Positions 30,029 through 41,397 of a stretch of DNA of 64,000 bases are shown one piece after another. A program made the position numbers and the translations under genes. Numbering within the stretch: the stretch's first letter is position 1; every line of letters begins with the position of its first letter. Source of the DNA: Pseudo-nitzschia pungens (taxonomy: Eukaryota > Bacillariophyta > Bacillariophyceae > Bacillariales > Bacillariaceae); contig CM074767.1 in the NCBI GenBank assembly GCA_037355855.1, forward strand, positions 2,976,001-3,040,000. The letters run 5' to 3'. A model generated the notes under the pieces. It saw only the letters and a program-made list of their open reading frames with translations. It did no database searches and was not told the origin of the DNA.

Positions 30029-30078
30029 GTGTTGTGGAAACTGCACCTGCTGCAGATCCAATGCAGGATGACTCTCTT
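30029..30078 (+). pseudogene. A1 LINE ORF1, 50-bp segment between A3 and A4
   Basis: A short piece of A1 ORF1 (reading CVVETAPAADPMQDDS in the ORF1 frame). It lies between the right target duplication of A3 and the left target duplication of A4 (CAATGCAGGATGACTCTCTT, 30,059-30,078). It continues at 49,126. Confidence 0.85.
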
Positions 30079-31557
30079 ACAATTTTGCGACGCGCGATTT
30101 TGTCCGACGTTCCGATGTTCCAGTACTTAAAACACGTAGATTTCTACACACCTTTCCCCTTTGATATCTCACTCACTTCTAAAGCTCCTACAACAAAACC
30201 AAGCACTACACCTATTAACAGAGACCTCCCCTATCTGATTCTGCTGTTTGTTTGGCTGCTCCTTGCTTCCTTTGGTTGCTGTGGTTCCTTGTTTCCTGTC
30301 GTCGTCGTCGGCAACAACAAGCTTCGGCAACAACACAAGCAAACGGACACATAATTTTCTACAGCAATTGCAGTACTAATTCTACAGCAGCTCTGCTTCA
30401 GTTCCGCTTTGTCTCCGAGCTCGGTTTGTTTTTTGATCTGTTTTCAAGCCATATTTTTATTTAATGCTATACAGTCTTCCAAGCCCCTTAAGTGATACCC
30501 ACTTAACGTTCTACATTCTTCAAGGTCGAACCTACTTAACGTTCTACATTCTTCAAGATTGAACACATATACACCCCCCTTCTAGAAGGTTCCTACTTGC
30601 TGATCCCTAAGTATCTGCAAGTTCGCGCAAGCATATCTTCCAGTTCCCCTTTATTCTCAAGCCAATAGCCCACCTGCTCTTTTTAAGTGCCTATCATTTA
30701 AGAGCTACCCTGTTTCCTAGTCAAGCCCCCCAGTCCCTAAGTGTTTTCGCTTAAGGCTCCCCCTACTACACCTGTTTTCAAGCCAAGACCAACCGATCCC
30801 TAAGTACTCTACTTATTGCACTCTTGTTTCCAAGACTACAGCTACTACCGCCCCTTGTTTTCAAGACTACAATTCCCCTGGTCCCTAAGTGTTTGCGAGT
30901 TCCCTGATCCCTAAGTGTTTTCGCTCTTAAGCAACCCCAACTTGAACTTCAAGTTCGACACTGTTTTCAAGACACAAGCCTCCCCCTGGTCCCTAGGTGT
31001 TTCCACTAAAGCCCCTGTTTTCAAGCAAGCAGCTTCTCTGATCCCTAAGTGTCTCGCTCAAGGTCCCTGTTTTCAAGCCAATTGCTCCCGGATACTGTTT
31101 CCACTGCTTCCCTGGTCCCTAAGTGTCTAGCTCAAGGTCCCTGTTTTCAAGCCAATTGCCCCTGGATACTGTTTCCACTTATAAGTACTTGCGAGTTTGA
31201 ACTTCAAGTTCCCTCCTGAGCCTTTTAAGTGTGCCCTGCCATTGATATCCCCCGGTCCCAAGTATTCCTACTAAAGCCCCTGGTTTCTACGCAAGCAGCT
31301 GTCCTGTTCCCTTTTGGTCCCTACAAGTCTACAAGCCAATTTGCTGCAGTTTCTACACGATTTGCAGTGGTCTACTGGAGTTCCTAACTTCTGTAACTCC
31401 AGAGCACCTCTGTGGGTTTCGAACGTGACTCTTCTGGTAGTGCTCCAGTCTTTTCTTTTGGTTCCCCTGGAGTTTTTCCTTGTTCAGACCAACACTGGAC
31501 CTGTTGTTGCTGCTGTACCCTGTTTCCCAGCATACAACCTATCAACCTATCAACTGG
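30079..31557 (+). promoter_or_regulatory. A4 5' UTR, hairpin-module part
   Basis: Starts with the LINE-A terminal hairpin and the conserved leader. It has two copies of the 33-bp ACTTAACGTTCTACATTCTT repeat near 30,500-30,560, then many AAGTG...CACTT modules with TGTTTTCAAG spacers and AACTTGAACTTCAAGTT near 30,938. There is no gene. The last ~250 bp (with TTGCAGTGGTCTACTGGAGT) match A1 and A2 just upstream of the array. Confidence 0.6.
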
Positions 31558-32555
31558 CATTTGCCCTCCACCGGTGCTTCTCCTGCCCCGGCCTTTGTCA
31601 TCACCCGGCACTTTTACATCCAAGAGGCGTGTCTGCTGTTGTTCCAGCACCCAACAGGTTGCTTTTCAGCTGTTGCTTTGCCCTCAACCGGTGCTTCTCC
31701 TGCCCCGGCCTTTGCCCTCAACCGGTGCTTCAACTGCTCCGGCCTTTGTCATCACCTGGCACTTGCACATCCAAGAGGCGTGTCTGCTGTTGGTCCAACA
31801 CCCAATTGCCTGCTTTTCAGTTGTTGCTTTGCTCTCAACCGGTGCTTCTCCTGCCCCGGCCTTTGCCCTCAACCGGTGCTTCTCCTGCCCCGGCCTTTGT
31901 CACCACCGGGTACTTCTCCATTCAAGTGCGGCGTTTCAGTTGTTGCTCCTGCACTCCACTGGAGGTTTTCTGCTGTTGATTGCCCTCCACCGGTGCTTCT
32001 CCTGCCCCGGCCTTTGTACTCAACCGGTGCTTCTCCTTTCAAGCGCGGCGTTTCAGTTGTTGCTCCTGCACTCCACTGGCGGTTTTCTGCTGTTGATTTG
32101 CCCTCCACCGGTGTCTCTCCTGCCCCGGCCTTTGCCCTCAACCGGTTCTTCACCTGCTCCGGCCTTTGTCATCACCTGGCACTTGCACATCCAAGAGGCG
32201 TGTCTGCTGTTGGTCCAACACCCAATTGCTTGCTTTTCAGTTGTTGCTTTGCTCTCAACCGGTGCTTCTCCTGCCCCGGCCTTTGTCATCAACCGGTGCT
32301 TCTCCTGCCCCGGCCTTTGTCAACACCGGGTACTTCTCCATTCAAGCGTGGCGTTTCAGTTGGTGATCCTGCACTCCACTGGAGGTTTTCTGCTGTTGAT
32401 TGCCCTCCACCGGTTCTTCTCCTGCCCCGGCATTGGCCCTCAACCGGTGCTTCACCTGCTCCGGCCTTTCCATCACCTGGCACTTGCACATCCAAGAAGC
32501 GTGTCTGCTGTTGGTCCAGCACCAACTTGCTTGCTTTTCAGCTGTTGGTTGCCCT
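31558..32555 (+). repeat. A4 5' UTR tandem array, part 1
   Basis: Tandem 34-bp units (CAACCGGTGCTTCTCCTGCC plus CCGGCCTTTGTCAT) are mixed with two longer modules, one with GAGGCGTGTCTGCTGTTGG and one with GCGGCGTTTCAGTTGTTGCT. It is split from part 2 by B2. I see no ATG on the sense strand. Open frames through it are a by-product of the repeat. Confidence 0.85.
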
Positions 32556-34593
32556 ACAATTTGCGCGAAGCGCATTTTGTCCGACGTTCCGATGTTCCAG
32601 TACTAAAAATATGTAGATTTCTACACAACTTTACCATGCGATATCTCGCTCCCTTATACACCCCCAATCACAACCCCAGGACCTACATGTATTAACCAAG
32701 ACCTGCGCTCTTCGTTTCTGCTATCGGTTCAGTTGCTGGATGCTTCGTTTGGTTGCTTTGGTTGCCAATTCACCACTCGGCGGCCGATCGAGCAGCAGCA
32801 GCAGCAGCAAACCGACACATAATTTTCTACAGCACTTCCAGTACAGATTCTACCGTACAGCAAAACCGACAACAACGTTGTATTTCTGCTTCGATCTGTT
32901 TCCCAGCTCCATTCCAAGGCCCTTAAGTATATCTTATACTTAATGTTCTACACTGTTTCCAAGCTGCTTAAGTGATTCTCACTTAATGTTCTACATTCTT
33001 CGAAGTTCCTTGCTGAGTCCTCTTAAGTCTTTTCAAGTCGAAGTTCACGAACAGCCCCTTCCACTGTAGGAATCTTTTTTTAAAAAAAAGAAATTCTGTC
33101 ATCTGTTTTCAAGTCCATTGCCCTGCTGGACCCTAAGTGTTTTCACTTATGGTCCTACTGTTTCTTGACCCAAGCCCCAAAGCCGCTAAGTACAGTTTGC
33201 TTAAGGCTCCACCACCTACATAACCCTCTCAGGTGTACTGTATAAATGTCATCTGTTTCCAAGTCTACTGCCCTGATGGACCCTAAGTGTTTTCGCTTAT
33301 GGTCCTACTGTTTCCTGACCCAAGCCCTAAAGCCACTAAGTACAGTTTGCTTAAGGCTCCCCTACCTACATATACCTCTCAGATGCATTCTTCAACTGTC
33401 ATCTGTTTTCAAGTCTACTGCCCTGATGGACCATAAGTGTTTTCGCTTATGGTCCTACTGTTTCCTTACCCAAGCCCCAAAGCCGCTAAGTACAGCTTGC
33501 TTAAGGCTCTCCTACCTACATATACCTCTCAGATGCACACTTCAACTGTCATCTGTTTTCAAGTCTACTGCCCTGCTGGACCATAAGTGTTCTCACTTAA
33601 GGTCCTACTATTTCCTGACCCAAGCCCCAAAGCCGCTAAGTACAGCTTGCTTAAGGCTCTCCTACCTACATAACCCTCTCAGATGCACACTTCAACTGTC
33701 ATCTGTTTTCAAGTCTACTGCCCTGATAGTCCATAATTGTTTTTGATTATGGACCTACTGTTTTTATGACCCAAGCCCCAAAGCTGCTAAGTACATGTTA
33801 CTTAACGCACCACCACCTACATATACCCCTCCAGTTCACAGTACAGCAGAGACCTGTTTTCAAGCCTACAGCCCTGATGGTCCATAAGTGTTTTCACTTA
33901 AAGGCCCTGTTTCCAAGCTACTACAGGAGAGCAAGTTCAAGTTCGAACAGAAGGCCAGCTGTTACGAATTTGAATTTGGTAGTAGGCTCCACCGCCTCTA
34001 CGTGTTTCCGGCTACTACTAAGTTCGAACAGGAGGACAGCTGTTCTGAATTTGGTAGTAGGCACTGTACTTTATGTACCATACAGTGGTAAGGAATGTGG
34101 TTCGGGATGTGTTTGGGGATGACTACTCGCATTACTGGTGATGCTGCAATCCAGCATTCAGAGAGGAGTTTTGCTTTTGTACGCTGACCACTAGCATTAC
34201 AGATACCATGTATCTAGTCAGGGTTTTGCTTGTGTCAGCTGACCACTAGCATTACGGATGCTGCACACCAGCATTGGAGGGACAGTTTTGCTTGTGTCTT
34301 TCCCTTTCACGTTCTTGTTACCCCGTTTCCTGTACGCTTTGCAACAGCAGTGTCTGTTGTGCTCTGGACTGGTTCGTTTTTTTTCCTGTTTCTTACCAAG
34401 GTTCGTTTGCAAAATAGCCGTCCTTACAACCTGGGGCCTATTCCCCATGGTTGAGGCGGCGCGTCGTTCTACAACTTGGGGCCTAACCTCTCTTCGATTG
34501 AGGCGACGATAAAGTCTGGTTACAGACTGAGTAGCTTTTAACCACCTTCGGTGGATTTTCCTACTTAAATAAGTATATTATTATTATTATTAT
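32556..34593 (+). mobile_element. Element B copy B2
   Basis: Inserted in the A4 array with the duplication CAGCTGTTGGTTGCCCT (32,539-32,555 and 34,594-34,610). The 5' hairpin has loop GAA, as in B1. It contains five 150-bp units and the 3' double hairpin, and ends in (ATT)n. It is almost identical to B1 except for one fewer repeat unit and small indels. Confidence 0.92.
33098..33847 (+). repeat. 150-bp tandem repeat array of B2 (five units)
   Basis: Units start near 33,098, 33,248, 33,398, 33,548 and 33,698. The same 50-codon open frame as in B1 runs for 166 codons from the ATG at about 33,246. Confidence 0.85.
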
Positions 34594-36180
34594 CAGCTGT
34601 TGGTTGCCCTCAACCGGTGCTTCTCCTGCCCCGGACTTTGTCATCAACCGGTGATTCACCTGCCCCGGCCTTTGTCTTCACCTGGCACTTGCACATCCAA
34701 GAGGCGTGTCTGCTGTCGGTCCACCACCCAATTGTTTGCTTTTCAGCTGTTGTTTGCCCTCAATCGGTGCTTCTCCTGCCCCGGCCTTTGTACTCAACTG
34801 GTGCTTCTCCTTTCAAGCGCGGCGTTTCAGTTGTTGCTCCTGCACTCCACTGGAGGTTTTCTGCTGTTGAGTTGCCCTCCACCAGTGCTTCTCCTGCCCC
34901 GGCCTTTGCCCTCAACCGGTGCTTCTCCTTTCGAGCGCGGCGTTTCAGTTGTTGCTCCTGCACCCCACTGGAGGTTTTCTGCTGTTGATTTGCCCTCCAC
35001 TGGTGCTTCTCCTGCCCCGGCCTTTGCCCTCAACCGGTGCTACACCTGCTCTGGCCATTGTCATCACCTGGCAATTGCACATCCAAGAGGCGTGTCTGCT
35101 GTTGGTCAAACACCCAATTGCCTGCTTTTCAGTTGTTGCTTTGCTCTCAACCGGTGCTTCTCCTGCCCCGGCCTTTGCCCTCAACCGGTTCTTCACCAGC
35201 TCCGGCCTTTGTCATCACCTGGCACTTGCACATCCAAGAGGCGTGTCTGCTGTTGGTCCAACACCCAATTGCCTGCTTTTCAGCTGTTGCTTTGCTCTCA
35301 ACCGGTGCTTCTTCTGCACCGGCCGTTCCCCTCAACCGGTGCTTCTCCTTTCAAGCGCGGCGTTTCCGTTGTTGCTCCTGCACTCCACTGGAGGTTTTCT
35401 ACTGTTGATTTGCCCTCCACCGGTGCTTCTTCTGCCCCGGCCTTCGCCCTCAACCGGTGCTTCCCCTGCTCCGGCCTTTGTCATCACCTGGCACTTGCAC
35501 ATCCAAGAGGCGTGTCTGCTGTTGGTCCAACACCCAATTGCCTGCTTTTCAGTTGTTGCTTTGCCCTCAACCGGTGCTTCTCCTGCCACGGCCTTGGTCT
35601 TCAACTGGTGCTTCTCCTGCCCCGGCCTTTGTTAACACCGGGTACTTCTCCATTCAAGCGCGGCATTTCAGTTGGTGCTCCCTCACTCCACTGGAGGTTT
35701 TCTGCTGTTGTTTGCCCTTCACCGGTGCTTCTCCTGCCCCGGCCTTTGCCCTCACCCGGTGCTTCACCTGCTCCGGCCTTTGTCATCACCTGGCACTTGC
35801 ACATCCAAGAGGCGTGTCTGCTGTTGGTCCACCACCCAATTGCCTGCTTTTCGGTTGTTGCTTTGAACTCAACCGGTGCTTCTCCTGCCCCGGACTTTGT
35901 CATCAACCGGTGCTTCTCCTGCCCCGGCCTTTGCCATCACCTGGCACTTGCACATCCAAGAGGCGTGTCTGCTGTTGGTCCAGCACCCAATTGTTTGCTT
36001 TTCAGCTGTTGTTTGCCCTCAATCGGTGTTCCTCCTGCCCCGGCCTTTGTACTCAACCGGTGCTTCTCCCTTCAAGCGCGGCGTTTCAGTTGGTGCTCCT
36101 GCACTCCACTGGAGGTTTTCTGCTGTTGCTTTGCCCTCAACCGGCGCTTCCCCTGCCCCGGCATTTGTCATCTGCCCTCA
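34594..36180 (+). repeat. A4 5' UTR tandem array, part 2
   Basis: Continues the array after B2 with the same 34-bp and longer modules, ending about 20 bp before the ORF1 ATG. With part 1 the array is about 2.6 kb, the longest in the window. The frame leading into ORF1 is open from 35,876, but the first in-frame ATG is the ORF1 start at 36,200. Confidence 0.85.
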
Positions 36181-36199
36181 GTGCTCCCCTTCTGGTACA

Positions 36200-37026
36200 A
36201 TGCCTCCCCCTCCCACTAAGGGGTGGCCCACCTCCCAAGCAGCTTCCCGGAAGAAAAGATCTTCCACGCCTCCTTCTTCTGCTAGGTCTGCCCCTGGGAC
36301 TCGGTCTAACAAGCGCCCATTTATGCAAAAGACCCCTCCAAGACATTCTAGTGTCACCTCTGCTCTTACTACTCCCTCTCCTACTCTTGATACCAGATCA
36401 TCCTCTTCCTCTGCCTCATCAGCCTCTTCATCCTCTATGCATGGGTCTTCTGTTGATGATATGTCTTCATCTTCTTCTGTGTCCTCATCTGCAGGTGTGC
36501 TCTCTGATGTTGATATGCTTGGCACTGACCCTGCTCCAGGGGATTCCTTGAAGCCTTCTTCTTCTGCAGGTGTGCTTTCTGATGTTGATATGCTTGGCAC
36601 TGAATCTGCGCCAGGGGAATCTGCACCAGGGGATTCCTTGCAGTCTTCTTCTCTGTCAGCAGCTTCTTAGTTAGGCTCCCAGAAGTCAGGTCCTCCGCCG
36701 TCAGGTACTCTGTCAGGCTCTCAGTCGTCAGGTACTCTGCCGTCAGACTCCAAGCTGCCAGGCTCTGAGCCCTCAGGATCCCAGTCCTCAGGCTCCCAGC
36801 AGCCAGGATCCAAGCAGCCAGGCTCCCAGTTGCCGGGCCAACAGAAGTCCAGAAACACCCCAGTGGGTTCTATGACCTCAGGCAAGTTCCCTGCTTCATC
36901 TATCCTCAAGCAATCTACTCTTGCCTTCTCTTCTGCCCAGAAGTCTGATCCCTCTCAGCAGCAAGCACGCCACTCCCACCGCCAGGAGGCTCTGGCTGCT
37001 GCCAACAGGGCTCATTCCGCTTCCTT
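36200..37026 (+). pseudogene. A4 LINE ORF1, N-terminal segment with nonsense codon
   Basis: Subfamily II ORF1 starting at the ATG at 36,200 (MPPPPTKGW). After 156 codons there is a TAG at 36,668-36,670, where A1 has CAG, so this is a single nonsense change. Beyond it the frame continues with GSQQP-like repeats and the SSILKQSTLAFSSAQKS block, then is cut at 37,026 by the A6 insertion. The last 318 bp are repeated, with divergence, at 38,161-38,478. Confidence 0.82.
36709..37026 (+). repeat. 318-bp diverged direct repeat, left copy
   Basis: Begins TCTGTCAGGCTCTCAGTCGT and ends CATTCCGCTTCCTT. It pairs with 38,161-38,478, which has the same length and the same ends but about 27 base differences by eye (roughly 8-9%). 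It lies immediately left of A6. Confidence 0.8.
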
Positions 37027-38160
37027 AATTAATTAATTAATTAATTAATTAATATACTTATTTAAATAACTTTAATCACCAAAGGTGAAACTAAATTACT
37101 CAGTCTGTAACCAGACTTTAACGTCGCCTCCATCAAAGAGTCAGGACCCCAAGTGGTAGAACGACAAATTTTTCAAACAAACCTTGAAGATCAAGCAGGG
37201 AAAAGGACAAACAAGTCCCACAAAATAGGGACTTGAGAGAAAGTGAGATGGGAATGGAGATATTGGAATAAGATCCAGTATCAAAAGGTAAATGACAAGA
37301 TAAGAAGCAGGAACAGAAGACAAGACCAAGGTACAAGTGTAATCAACCCTGAGGTCCAGTGAGCCAGGCTCTGAGTAGAGCAGCCTCTCGTTGGTATGGC
37401 TGCATTGGGGGGACAGGCGCTGCATACTGCTTCCTGGCAAGGTGGATGGTTGCAAGCCACTGCCTCTTGGCAGTCAGGGTGTAACCTTGTAGGACTTGGA
37501 AAGGGGTTTGTAACAGGGAGTGTGACTGGGGAAGTGCACCAGCTGCACCAATGGCCAATTCAGAAGTGATGGAAGCATCAAGAGATTGGTGTTGTTCAGC
37601 ATCAAGGGTACCCCCAGGACCATGGAGTCGTTCATTCCTATAGGTCCAAAGATCCCAGGAGGTAAGAAAGAACTGATGGATGATAGCTGTAGCCCAACGT
37701 TTGGGAGAGCGCTTGCTTCCAATGTGGGAGTAGTAGTCAGCCTGGATTTGATACCAGCGAGGAGACCACCTACCAAGAAGCCAGTTGTGCCAGCCAATAG
37801 TCCTCTGTGCCCTGACAGCAGACGCAATTGCAAGTGAGTAGGATGATGGATAAATTCTCTGGCCCTTCCGAACTCTGGTGAGAAGATCCACAATGGCAGC
37901 AACCAATGATGGATCAGTCTGTTCAACTTCAAGCCTCTTCTGCAGGGGTCCCGTGAAGGCAGACACACTGTGCTTGACAGCCCCAGGATCCTTGCAGGAG
38001 AGCACATGAGAAACCTTCTCGTTGTCTGCATCACACAATGGGCACCTGGAGTGATCCTGATACTGGTAGTGAAGGAGTTGGTTGCCAACACCAATACTGC
38101 CAGAAGCAAATTTGACAAACCACCTTTGCATGCCAGGAGGTAAACGCTTGAAGGCAGTCA
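37027..38160 (-). mobile_element. LINE-A fragment A6, 5'-truncated
   Basis: A minus-strand LINE-A 3' end: an (AATT)n tail at 37,027-37,052, both 3' hairpins, the 3' UTR and the last 272 codons of ORF2 (open, 37,343-38,160). The ORF2 part includes most of the CCHC finger (CPLCDADNEKVSHVLSC) and the end (WLTGPQG). Truncation is at TAFKRLPPGMQ. Instead of a short target duplication it is flanked by the 318-bp diverged repeats. Confidence 0.85.
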
Positions 38161-38478
38161 TCTGTCAGGCTCTCAGTCGTCAGGTACTCTGCCGTCAGAC
38201 CCCAAGCTGACAGGCTCCGAGCCGTCAGGATCCCAGCAACCAGGCTCCCAGCAGCCAGGATCCAAGCAGGCAGGCTCCCAGCTGCCAGGCCAACAGACGT
38301 CCAGACACACACCAATGGGTTCTGTGACCTCAGGCAAGGTCCCTGCTTCATCTATCCTCAAGCAATCTACTCTTGCCTTTTCCTCTGCCCAGAAGTCTGA
38401 TCCCTCTCAGCAGAAAGCCCGGCAATCCCAACGCAAGGAGGTTCTGGCTGCTGCAAACAGGGCTCATTCCGCTTCCTT
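38161..38478 (+). repeat. 318-bp diverged direct repeat, right copy
   Basis: Right partner of 36,709-37,026. In its bases it resembles the A1 ORF1 version more than its left partner does (for example AATGGGTTCTGTGACCTCAG). This points to recombination between copies or an old duplication rather than a fresh target-site duplication. Confidence 0.8.
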
Positions 38479-40858
38479 CTTCTGGTGTTTTTATGGTAAG
38501 GGTCCCTGTTCTGGCAAATCTCCTATACCATCTGCAATTCATGCCTTTCGAAAATCTCCAACTGGTAACCGGTTATGGGCTGGGTGTCCAAGCCCTACAC
38601 ACTTCTTCAGCAAGAAGGAGGGTAAAGACAAAAAATCCATCCATGATATTTGCCGGACTGCCATCCCTCCTGTTTATTCTCAGGTTTTTCCGGACTCTCC
38701 AGACTGGCGCAATGCCACAGTGGCTTCCTTGGCTTCTATTGCCTCTGCTTGCTTTCAAGGCTCTGCCCCAGCCTGGACCAAGCAACCACCTGGCCAGGCT
38801 CTGAAGAAATGTCTTATTGGTTTGGTCAAAATGTCTCCTGAGTGTTTTGATGACCTGTATTGTGAGGGCAACCTTTTGCCTAGCACTGAAGGCAAAGTAT
38901 GGTGGGCAGCCAATCAGGTGCTTGGTTCTCATTGGCATTTCAAGAAGCGCCCTCCTACACCTGCGCCACCATTGGCTGATGATGCTTCCACTTCCAAATC
39001 TTCCACTTCCAAATCAGTGTCCTTTCTTCCTGGTGGTGGTGATGCTACTGTCTTGTCCTCCTCTGCTGGGCATTTCCTCCAACGCCGAGGGGTTTGCTCC
39101 AGTGATTCTAGAGCTCCAGTGGATGTCACTGCTGGCACCAAGTGTTCTCACAGTTCTTATGTCACTCTGTCCCTTCCAAGGTTGATGTCACAACGCCCTG
39201 GCGAACTTTATGATGAGCTGCTCAAGTCTCTCAAGGAGGCTTTGGATCTTCTATGGACTGTTGACAAGCGCCTGGTGTTGTATGTTTTTCCCTCAAGAGC
39301 CAGGCTCAACCCCAAGGCCAAGCCTGTTACCAAGCTTTGGACTACCCTTCCTGACAGGAAGACCTTGGAATTGTATGTTGCTCAGCTCTGGCTTCGAAGC
39401 AGAACTGCTCCTCACTTAAGGTTCTTTGTGGGACACAGTGTTTCCTTGGAGAATCTCTTTTCAGCCCAGTTGCTCCAGAGGCTCAGAGACCGTGACATGG
39501 ACCTGAAATATGACCACATCCAGGCCCCAGTTATTGTCACCTGTGGCTTTCTCCTTGGATCTTACATGCAGAGTTTTGATCTTGACCACTACAACGAATT
39601 GCTTCAGACTCATCCCAGGTTTCAGGCATGTCCTATTGCTGTTATCAGGAAGAATATCAGCCTTGACAACTCCAGAACTCCTGATCCCAATCCGGTTCTG
39701 GCTGCTCATGTTTTATGTGATGCTACAAAGCGCGCTCAAACTGTTAAACTCCTCAAAGCCCAGTTCAACCGTTGCAAACCTTCAGACATTGCTTCTTTAC
39801 CTGATGGTAAATTCTACAAGTTTATTGAGACAGCTACCAATCCTTCTGACAGACCTCTTCCCCCTTCCAAGCTCAAGACTGTTCGCCAGGCTAAGCACCG
39901 CCAAGCCAAATTTATTGAGAGCCATGAAACAGCTCCTGTTCTGGGGGTAGTTGATCTTGATCTTCCAGTTGACTTGGGCCAAGGGCTGGGTTTGAAGACA
40001 CTGCGCAGTGTGCTTCTGGGCATCAGAACCCGTGACAATTGGTCATGGCCTCTTTTTCTCTCTGTTGATACCAGTTCATACCGAGGCGAGATCCTTGCTT
40101 TGTACAACATCACTACCAAGGCTGAAGCAATGGCCATGTTGTCTTTCCTGCCTATTATTCTGGAAGCTCATTATGGTTCTTGTGTTAGACAATGGTTCTC
40201 TTCTGAGTGCTTGACTGAAATGGAAGCTTACCACTGGGATGCTGCTGTCAATTGTGTTGTGGAAACTGAACCTGCTGCAGATCCAATGCAGGATGACTCT
40301 CTTCCCTTTTTTGGTGATGGGGATGCACGAGATTGGGAACTTGTTGATGATGACTTGTCAGTTGACCTTGCCCCAGACCTCACTTTTGATCTAGATCTGC
40401 ACTTTAACCTCCAAGCCCGTGCTGACAGTGGTGGTGGGGGATTTGATGATTCTCAATCCATGGATACTTTAGCAACCGGCACTTCCAATCTCACTGCTGT
40501 CCAGGCTTCAACGCCTGCAGGTGGTGCACCTACTGGAGGTGATCCTCCCAATGTTGCCAAGGCTGGTGCCTCCCCTGGTGTCTCTCCTGATGCCCCCCCT
40601 GAAGTTCCTGATCCTCCCCATAATGCCATGGCTGGTGACCTCCCTGTGGCCTCTCCTGATGCCTCAACTGAAGTTCCTGCTGCCGGTGGTGAGGAAGATG
40701 CAGCCTCTGCTTTGAGGCTTGGGGTTGCTGCTATAGCATTCTCCTCCAGCCTTGATGCTAGTGTCAGTGATTTGAGCCATGCCAATGTCTCCACCAAATC
40801 AGCTCCGGCAACTCTTCCTTCCGTGCGACAGACTCGGTTTCCTTCTGATCATGGTTAG
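38161..40858 (+). pseudogene. A4 LINE ORF1, main segment
   Basis: Continues ORF1 after A6: GSQQP-like repeats, SSILKQSTLAFSSAQKS, the CFYGKGP block, the conserved core (LYVFPSRARLNPKAKP, LLGSYMQSFDLDHYN) and the acidic and Ala/Pro-rich C-terminus. It ends at TAG 40,856-40,858. The frame is fully open here; it is inactive only because of the upstream nonsense codon and A6. Compared with A2 it has an extra SSTSK repeat near STSKSSTSKSVSFLPGG. It overlaps ORF2 at ATGGTTAG. Confidence 0.85.
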
Positions 40859-41397
40859 CTCTTCTGGTATGAGGTTTGATGGGATGCCTTCCACTCCAAA
40901 TCCCATCAATGCTTCTACTGTTTCTCCCTTTTCCTCCTCCGACTCTTCCCCTGTCCCTCATTTTGTCCAATTAACTCTTCATGGAGACTCTCTTGCTGCT
41001 AAGGATTCTGACAGTTTTGGTCATTCCTTTCCCCAAGCTCCATCATCTAATTCCACCATCATCACCTTCCAAAACATTGGACCCCAACGTAGAGCTGCCT
41101 TTATGTCCAGGTCCAAGCACAACTCCCGGCAATTTGTCAAGAGCAATGCAAGTGTGGCGCTTTTTGCTGAACATTGTTTGAATGAATCCAAGCTCCTGCC
41201 CTGTGATCTTTTTAATCGGCGCATGAAGAATGTCTGTCCCTCAAGTTTTTCCTATCTTGCCAACAACAAGCATGAAGCTTCTGACTGTTCATGGCTTCAG
41301 CCTGGTGGCACCGGGTTTTCCATTGATCACCTGTTCAGTTCCCACAAGATTGCCCATGGGGCTGATCCTTCTGGTCTTGGAAGATGGTCCTTTGTCA
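40851..41397 (+). pseudogene. A4 LINE ORF2, 5' segment
   Basis: Starts at the ATG overlapping the ORF1 stop. It encodes the first part of the AP endonuclease (TFQNIG, AEHCLNE) as far as GRWSFV, where B3 is inserted. It continues in frame at 43,520. Confidence 0.85.
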
